64,000 nucleotides of DNA, from contig OY856409.1 in NCBI GenBank assembly GCA_963693085.1, positions 1,167,745,749-1,167,809,748 of the forward strand. The letters are read 5' to 3'. The notes below the pieces were generated by a model. That model did no database searches. It was not told where the DNA came from and saw nothing but the letters and a program-made list of their open reading frames with translations. Source of the DNA: Alisma plantago-aquatica. Taxonomy: Eukaryota; Streptophyta; Magnoliopsida; Alismatales; Alismataceae. The position numbers and the translations under genes were made by a program. Positions 59,905 through 64,000 of this stretch are shown in pieces. Numbering within the stretch: the stretch's first letter is position 1; each line of letters begins with the position of its first letter.

Positions 59905-61507
59905 TGTTGGATCCTAGATGGGTGATTAGATGCTCTAGAGGGGGGGTGAATAGAGCTGAAAGCACTTAAACAAAATTCATTAAACCTTCAAGATATATGA
60001 CAAGATAAGGTTGCTAAATAGGTAATTTGAGTGCAACTAAATCATGCATAGCAAGGATAAGAGAGACTGAACATGCACCAATTAGACAAGCTATGTAGAG
60101 TGGTTCCACACTTCAAACTAGAAGTGTGTCAGTCCACTTGCCTAGAGAGGTCAACCTCTAGGACTTCCAACAATTGCACTCTTATATTCACTTATAAGAC
60201 TTACAATACATGACCAACAAAGGACTTACCTATCCAATACAAAAGAGTCTTCAACCTTACCAAGGACTTACCCACTTTGCAAGAGTCTTCTGCCTTCTCC
60301 AAGGACTTACCCACTCTTGCACAAGTCTTCGGCCTTGTAGGAATTACCCACTCTTCTTGGATCTTCCGCCTTTGACTTCACCTTCACTCGGAGAAGCTTC
60401 CACCAAGGTCTTACCCACTTGAGCTTGAGTCTTCTGCCTTCTCCAAGGGCTTACCCACTCTAGCTCCAAGTCTTCAGCCTTGATCTTCACCAAGGGACTC
60501 CTTCCCTTGTTCTTCTTCACCTCTCTTGGATAAGAGAGAGAACCTTCATCTTCATGGTTGAAAGAAGAGATAGGAGGTGGTGGAAGTGAGAGCCTCACAA
60601 GATATACATATATGACTAGCTCTCTTACAAATCTCCTACTCACTCTAATGGATGTAGCAAGTGATTAAGCTTAGAGAGAGAGAGGAGGCTGTAGGAAGCA
60701 CTCAACTATTGAATAGGAACCTCACAAGGAGTTTGCAATGAATGCTCTCAACCTTGGAATGAAGCCCAAGGGGTCCTATTTATAGTTGGGGATGCCTCTT
60801 AACCTTTGGGAACACTTAAGAACGAAAACTAGCCGTTTTGTGGCTTGCAACGGATCTATTTTCACTTGTTGCAACTCCACAACGGCTAGTAGCACTTTTC
60901 TGCACTTTTCCGTACAGTGCATTCGGTCGAGTTTCTATATGTGTAACTCGACCGATCAAGTAGCAGGCAGCCCGATATTGAAATGATCGGTCGAGTTTGT
61001 TCTGAGGAAACTCGACCGACCATTCCAACTGGAACTGGCCTACTACCCAATCGGTCGAGTTCTGTGAGTGCACAACTCGACCGATGCAATCTTCAGAAAA
61101 TCGACCAAGGTTGATCGGTCGAGTTTCAGGGTGGGAAACTCGACCGAACAAGTGCCTGTAATTGATTTTCAAAGTTGCATTAAAAGTGCTCTAAAATTCG
61201 ATCTAAGTGTTCCTGATATTTTTCTAAGCTTAATTACAAGTCATACAATCATTACAAGTGATTTACAACATGATTCTAATGGATATACATCATATTACAA
61301 AAACGTCCACTTGTATGACTTTGACTTGTCTTTTCTCCAATTTGTGATGCGCAAGTTAGGGCAATTGGAGTGTGTCTATACCTAATCTGAAAACACTCAA
61401 GTAGAGGCATTAGACACCAATATTTGGAATGGTTAGTCATCATCAAAACAAGGGTTTAGTCAATTTAGACGTGAGTCAACATTGACCTAATTGACCTTGA
61501 GTCAACA
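59905..61507 (-). repeat. Solo LTR of a SIRE-like Copia
   Basis: It starts TGTTGGATCC and ends GAGTCAACA with a perfect 5-bp duplication ACCTT (59900-59904, 61508-61512). CTCTAGAGGGGGGGTGAATA near the left end is the complement of the CTATTCACCCCCCTCTA end seen at 16480, giving minus orientation. In that direction the order is a CGGTCGAG / CTCGACCG cluster (61150-60920), a TATA box (ACTATAAATAGG, about 60786), then imperfect 40-45 bp repeats (60480-60210). It was left by recombination between two LTRs. Confidence 0.9.
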
Positions 61508-62479
61508 ACCTTGAATAAGGGTTCCCATAAAGGTGGTGCTCAGGTACGTTGTGGCACATGGGGATTGACTGTGAGTGATGTAGATGGGATTTATCCATCT
61601 TATTGGAGATTGATATCCTGGTCACTTGATAAGCGAGTCTAAGAAATGCATGGCCATGCCATGTGAGTCGATATGGGATATTGTGCTCACACGTGTCTCA
61701 ACAGTCTGCTCTAGTTCAAAAAACACAGATTGAACGTTAAGAGGATGACGATTCCATGCCTCGAGTTCAATCCGGATATTAGAGACAAAGGGACTATACG
61801 ATCATTGTAACACTGATCACTGATTGTAGGTGGAAGTTGTTCTCCAACTTTCCAATTACTTTGGTAGCAATGATGTGTTTCTAGATATCGCTCATTGCTT
61901 GTGTCCATAAATTAGTTATGGACATTCACTGTCAACGTAAATTAGGACCTATAGGGTCACACAAATAGGATGTAACTGGAATAGGAGTTTATTCATGAAT
62001 GATGTTTAATTTGATTACTAAAGTGTTTAGGTATTCAATTCAAGCAACAATGGCTGAAAATTGACTGACTGGACTGTGAACCAATTGGTTCAAGTGGTGA
62101 ACCGATCGATTCGAGTATCAAGTCAATTTAAACTACATTGGTTGAACATTGCAAGAAATGGGACATGAATCGACTGGTTCAGTTGGTGTACCGACCGGTT
62201 CAAGGTCTAAAACTACCAGTTCAGCTTGTGAGTCGTCTGGTTCAATGATCGATACGATTGGATCAAGGATTGATGCTGACGTCATGTTGTACACTAATCG
62301 AATATTGATAGCCAATGTAATTGAGAATAGGAAAGTAAGTGAACTGACAAATTCAAGTGTTGAACCGATCGTTTCACATATGAACCGACCGGTTCAACGT
62401 TCGCAACTTCCAGAAAATTCTTGAAATTCCGTCTCTTCGACTTTAAGTTGATCTGGAAACCCTGACCCTAGCCATCCTG

Positions 62480-62486
62480 TATAAAG
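62480..62486 (+). promoter_or_regulatory. TATA box of Copia-A copy 2 LTR
   Basis: TATAAAG in CCTGTATAAAGGGG, at the position of TATAAATA in copy 1. Confidence 0.55.
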
Positions 62487-62997
62487 GGGGGCAGTCTAGG
62501 CTTTCAAAGATGCAACAATTAGCTCTGATAATTGTTGTCCTCTCATAGTTGTGGTAACTAGAGAGTCTGAGCAAGTCCTACTCGTAAAAGGGAGGGACAA
62601 CAAGGGAGAAATAACATGGGAAAGCGAATCAACCTTAGCAGGTTGACGTTCGAAGAGACAACTCCTCCCTGTTGGTTTCGGTAGCGCAACGTGAAGTTAT
62701 CGGTGGTCCGCGTGAACTACGTAGAGGCGTGGAGGCCGTCGCCACCACGCTAGGAGGACACCAACCATCGTCTTCCGTGGTGCTGCACCAGGAGGAAGTC
62801 GTTGCAGTTGTTCGTGTGCGTCTTGCGGAGAGTGCACATCACCGTACAAGAGTTGTCGTTGGACTTGTTCCAGGACAAGGTATATCTCTTGCTACCCTTT
62901 TTCCTAAATACATCGTTGTTGACGCGATTCCTTGATCAAGGAATAGAGACAATTTTTTTTGTTTTTTGCCTTCTCTGCCGTCTTTATTCCCCAACAA

Positions 62998-63010
62998 TGG
63001 TATCAGAGCC
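62998..63010 (+). promoter_or_regulatory. Primer binding site of Copia-A
   Basis: TGGTATCAGAGCC, one base after the LTR end CA. This site is lost in copy 1. Confidence 0.9.
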
Positions 63011-64000
63011 ACACCAATTTACTGTGTATCTGGATTTAAATCGATATGATCAAATATATTTTGTTGCATACGATGTGAATATTAAAAATGATTAATGTGC
63101 ATATCCGATTAAATACCACATACTATCCCACAAATATATATATATGTATATATGCATATATATATATATATATATATAAATATATGATATGATATGATAT
63201 GATATACATGCAATCTATACACGTCACCCAGAAAGTGCTTTTTGATGGTGGATGTATGTGTGGTTATGGCTAAAACCCTTGTGGATTGTGTGAATGGTTT
63301 GGTTTATTTCCTGTTCTTATTTGGTTTGCATACCGAGCCTCTTCCCTCCTTTCTAAATGTAAATTAATGCTCTTTTTCCTATATTTCCCTCGAATGTAAC
63401 TCGAGGTTTTCCCTTTTATAATGTAATATGGAATAAGATAGTTTTAATTTATGTTTTGTCGTGAGAAGACGTTCTGAACTAGACGAGTCAACTGACAGTC
63501 GAGTTGACTGGAGGACCAAGGAGGCCAACGACATCAGGAGCCAACAGATGGACTGGAGGCTCAACCGATCGATCAGAGGAGTCCATTCAACCACCTTAGT
63601 CAGGGGCCAGTTGACCGACCAGAGGCAACCAATCGACCGACATGAAGGCCAACCTATCAGGACCACCGACTGGGTCTGCACAAGTTTCCAGTACCATTTG
63701 CTACATGTGACGTGGACTTTAGGCGGTAGCAATTTTTTGTGGCTTCAAAGAATTGCATTAGACTGGCCATAACCATCGCTCGTATATTTCTGATTGCATG
63801 TTTTTGTTTGTGGATATAGCATGTATATGATACATACTATAAGTATGTGGTGATTGGATATGTATATGTATTTATATATAAAATCCCTCAATAAATATTA
63901 AATCTTAATTGCTTTTCATAAGCAACATACATGAAAAGCTTGATCGACCAAGCGTGGTGTGCCGTCTATCTTGTGGAAGTGTGATGGTAGTTATGTGGGC
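63011..64000 (+). other. Copia-A copy 2 leader
   Basis: It has no gene. It contains an (AT)n microsatellite at 63133-63179, a GATAT run at 63182-63206, the TGTAACTCGAGG block and sequence matching 17090-17310. Confidence 0.75.

Larger units (their letters stand above)
58541..62996 (+). repeat. Copia-A copy 2, 5' LTR with two nested elements
   Basis: It ends CCCCAACA before the primer site. Subtracting the hAT element, the solo LTR and their target duplications leaves about 2.0 kb, close to the 2.1-kb LTR of copy 1. GAACCGATCG / GACCGGTTCA motifs lie at 62080-62405, with TATAAAG at 62480. Confidence 0.85.
58541..64000 (+). mobile_element. Copia-A, copy 2 (5' part; continues beyond window)
   Basis: The LTR starts TGTTGGTATGTATGCC as in copy 1. 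It carries the primer site at 62998 and a leader matching 16516-17310. It is inserted in Copia-B. The gag gene should begin a few hundred bases past the window edge. Confidence 0.85.

Noticed and set aside
60344..60643. Minus-strand 99-codon ORF
   Set aside because: It lies within the imperfect 40-45 bp repeats of the solo LTR and has no recognisable domain.
62672..62935. Plus-strand 87-codon ORF
   Set aside because: It lies in the 3' part of the Copia-A LTR, downstream of the TATA box and before the primer site. Copia LTRs do not encode protein there.
1..64000. tRNA, rRNA or organelle-derived DNA
   Set aside because: I saw no cloverleaf with the conserved internal promoter boxes, no rRNA stretch and no recognisable plastid or mitochondrial gene. 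A covariance-model search would settle this.

Overview
This is a piece of a plant (angiosperm) nuclear genome. The signs are spliced exons of a plant-type gene, large AT-rich introns, Ty1/copia retrotransposons primed from the initiator-Met tRNA site (TGGTATCAGAGC), plant RTE-type LINEs and many hAT-like elements with 8-bp target duplications. I cannot name the species. There is no prokaryotic, organellar or viral gene organisation.

The only host gene I can support is on the plus strand: the 5' part of a DGS1/NCA2-family gene (DGD1 SUPPRESSOR 1, a mitochondrial membrane protein). It starts at 26485. Six exons lie in the window (26485-26732, 27299-27413, 27533-27736, 51737-51874, 51990-52157, 52798-52992). 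They encode about 356 residues and break off inside the NCA2 region. Intron 3 is 24 kb and intron 6 runs past the window edge (>11 kb). Both are filled with transposons, and the remaining exons should lie downstream.

Upstream of the gene (1-26281) is a nested transposon block. A decayed RTE LINE (about 780-3939) is followed head to tail by a second copy, and both share about 120 bp of 3' flank, which suggests a tandem duplication. The second copy is split (4061-4563 and 23621-26153) by a 19-kb Copia element, here called Copia-A (4564-23620; LTRs of about 2.1 kb; target duplication gatta/gattc). Copia-A was itself invaded near the end of its 5' LTR by an unclassified repeat (6629-about 11500) and carries the 3' part of a SIRE-like Copia (11887-16515). 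The Copia-A gag (17714-18586) is in one frame with three stops; its pol is badly decayed.

Intron 3 (27737-51736) holds a minus-strand non-autonomous LTR element (30535-34365) containing a hAT element and a 5'-truncated LINE with an 18-bp target duplication. It also holds a fourth LINE (37300-48526) interrupted by a minus-strand LTR element (37413-47204). That element hosts a young relative in the opposite orientation (39145-41415; LTRs differing at 3 of 161 bases) and at least four hAT-like elements. Intron 6 holds Copia-B (about 53621-58540, pseudogene). Copia-B is cut by a second Copia-A copy (58541 to the window end), whose LTR contains a hAT element (58953-59781) and an antisense solo LTR (59905-61507).

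The most interesting pattern is that several unrelated LTR families carry family-specific clusters of near-palindromic motifs built around ACCG/CGGT. In each LTR where I can place a TATA box, the cluster sits just upstream of it. This looks like convergent modular promoter architecture.
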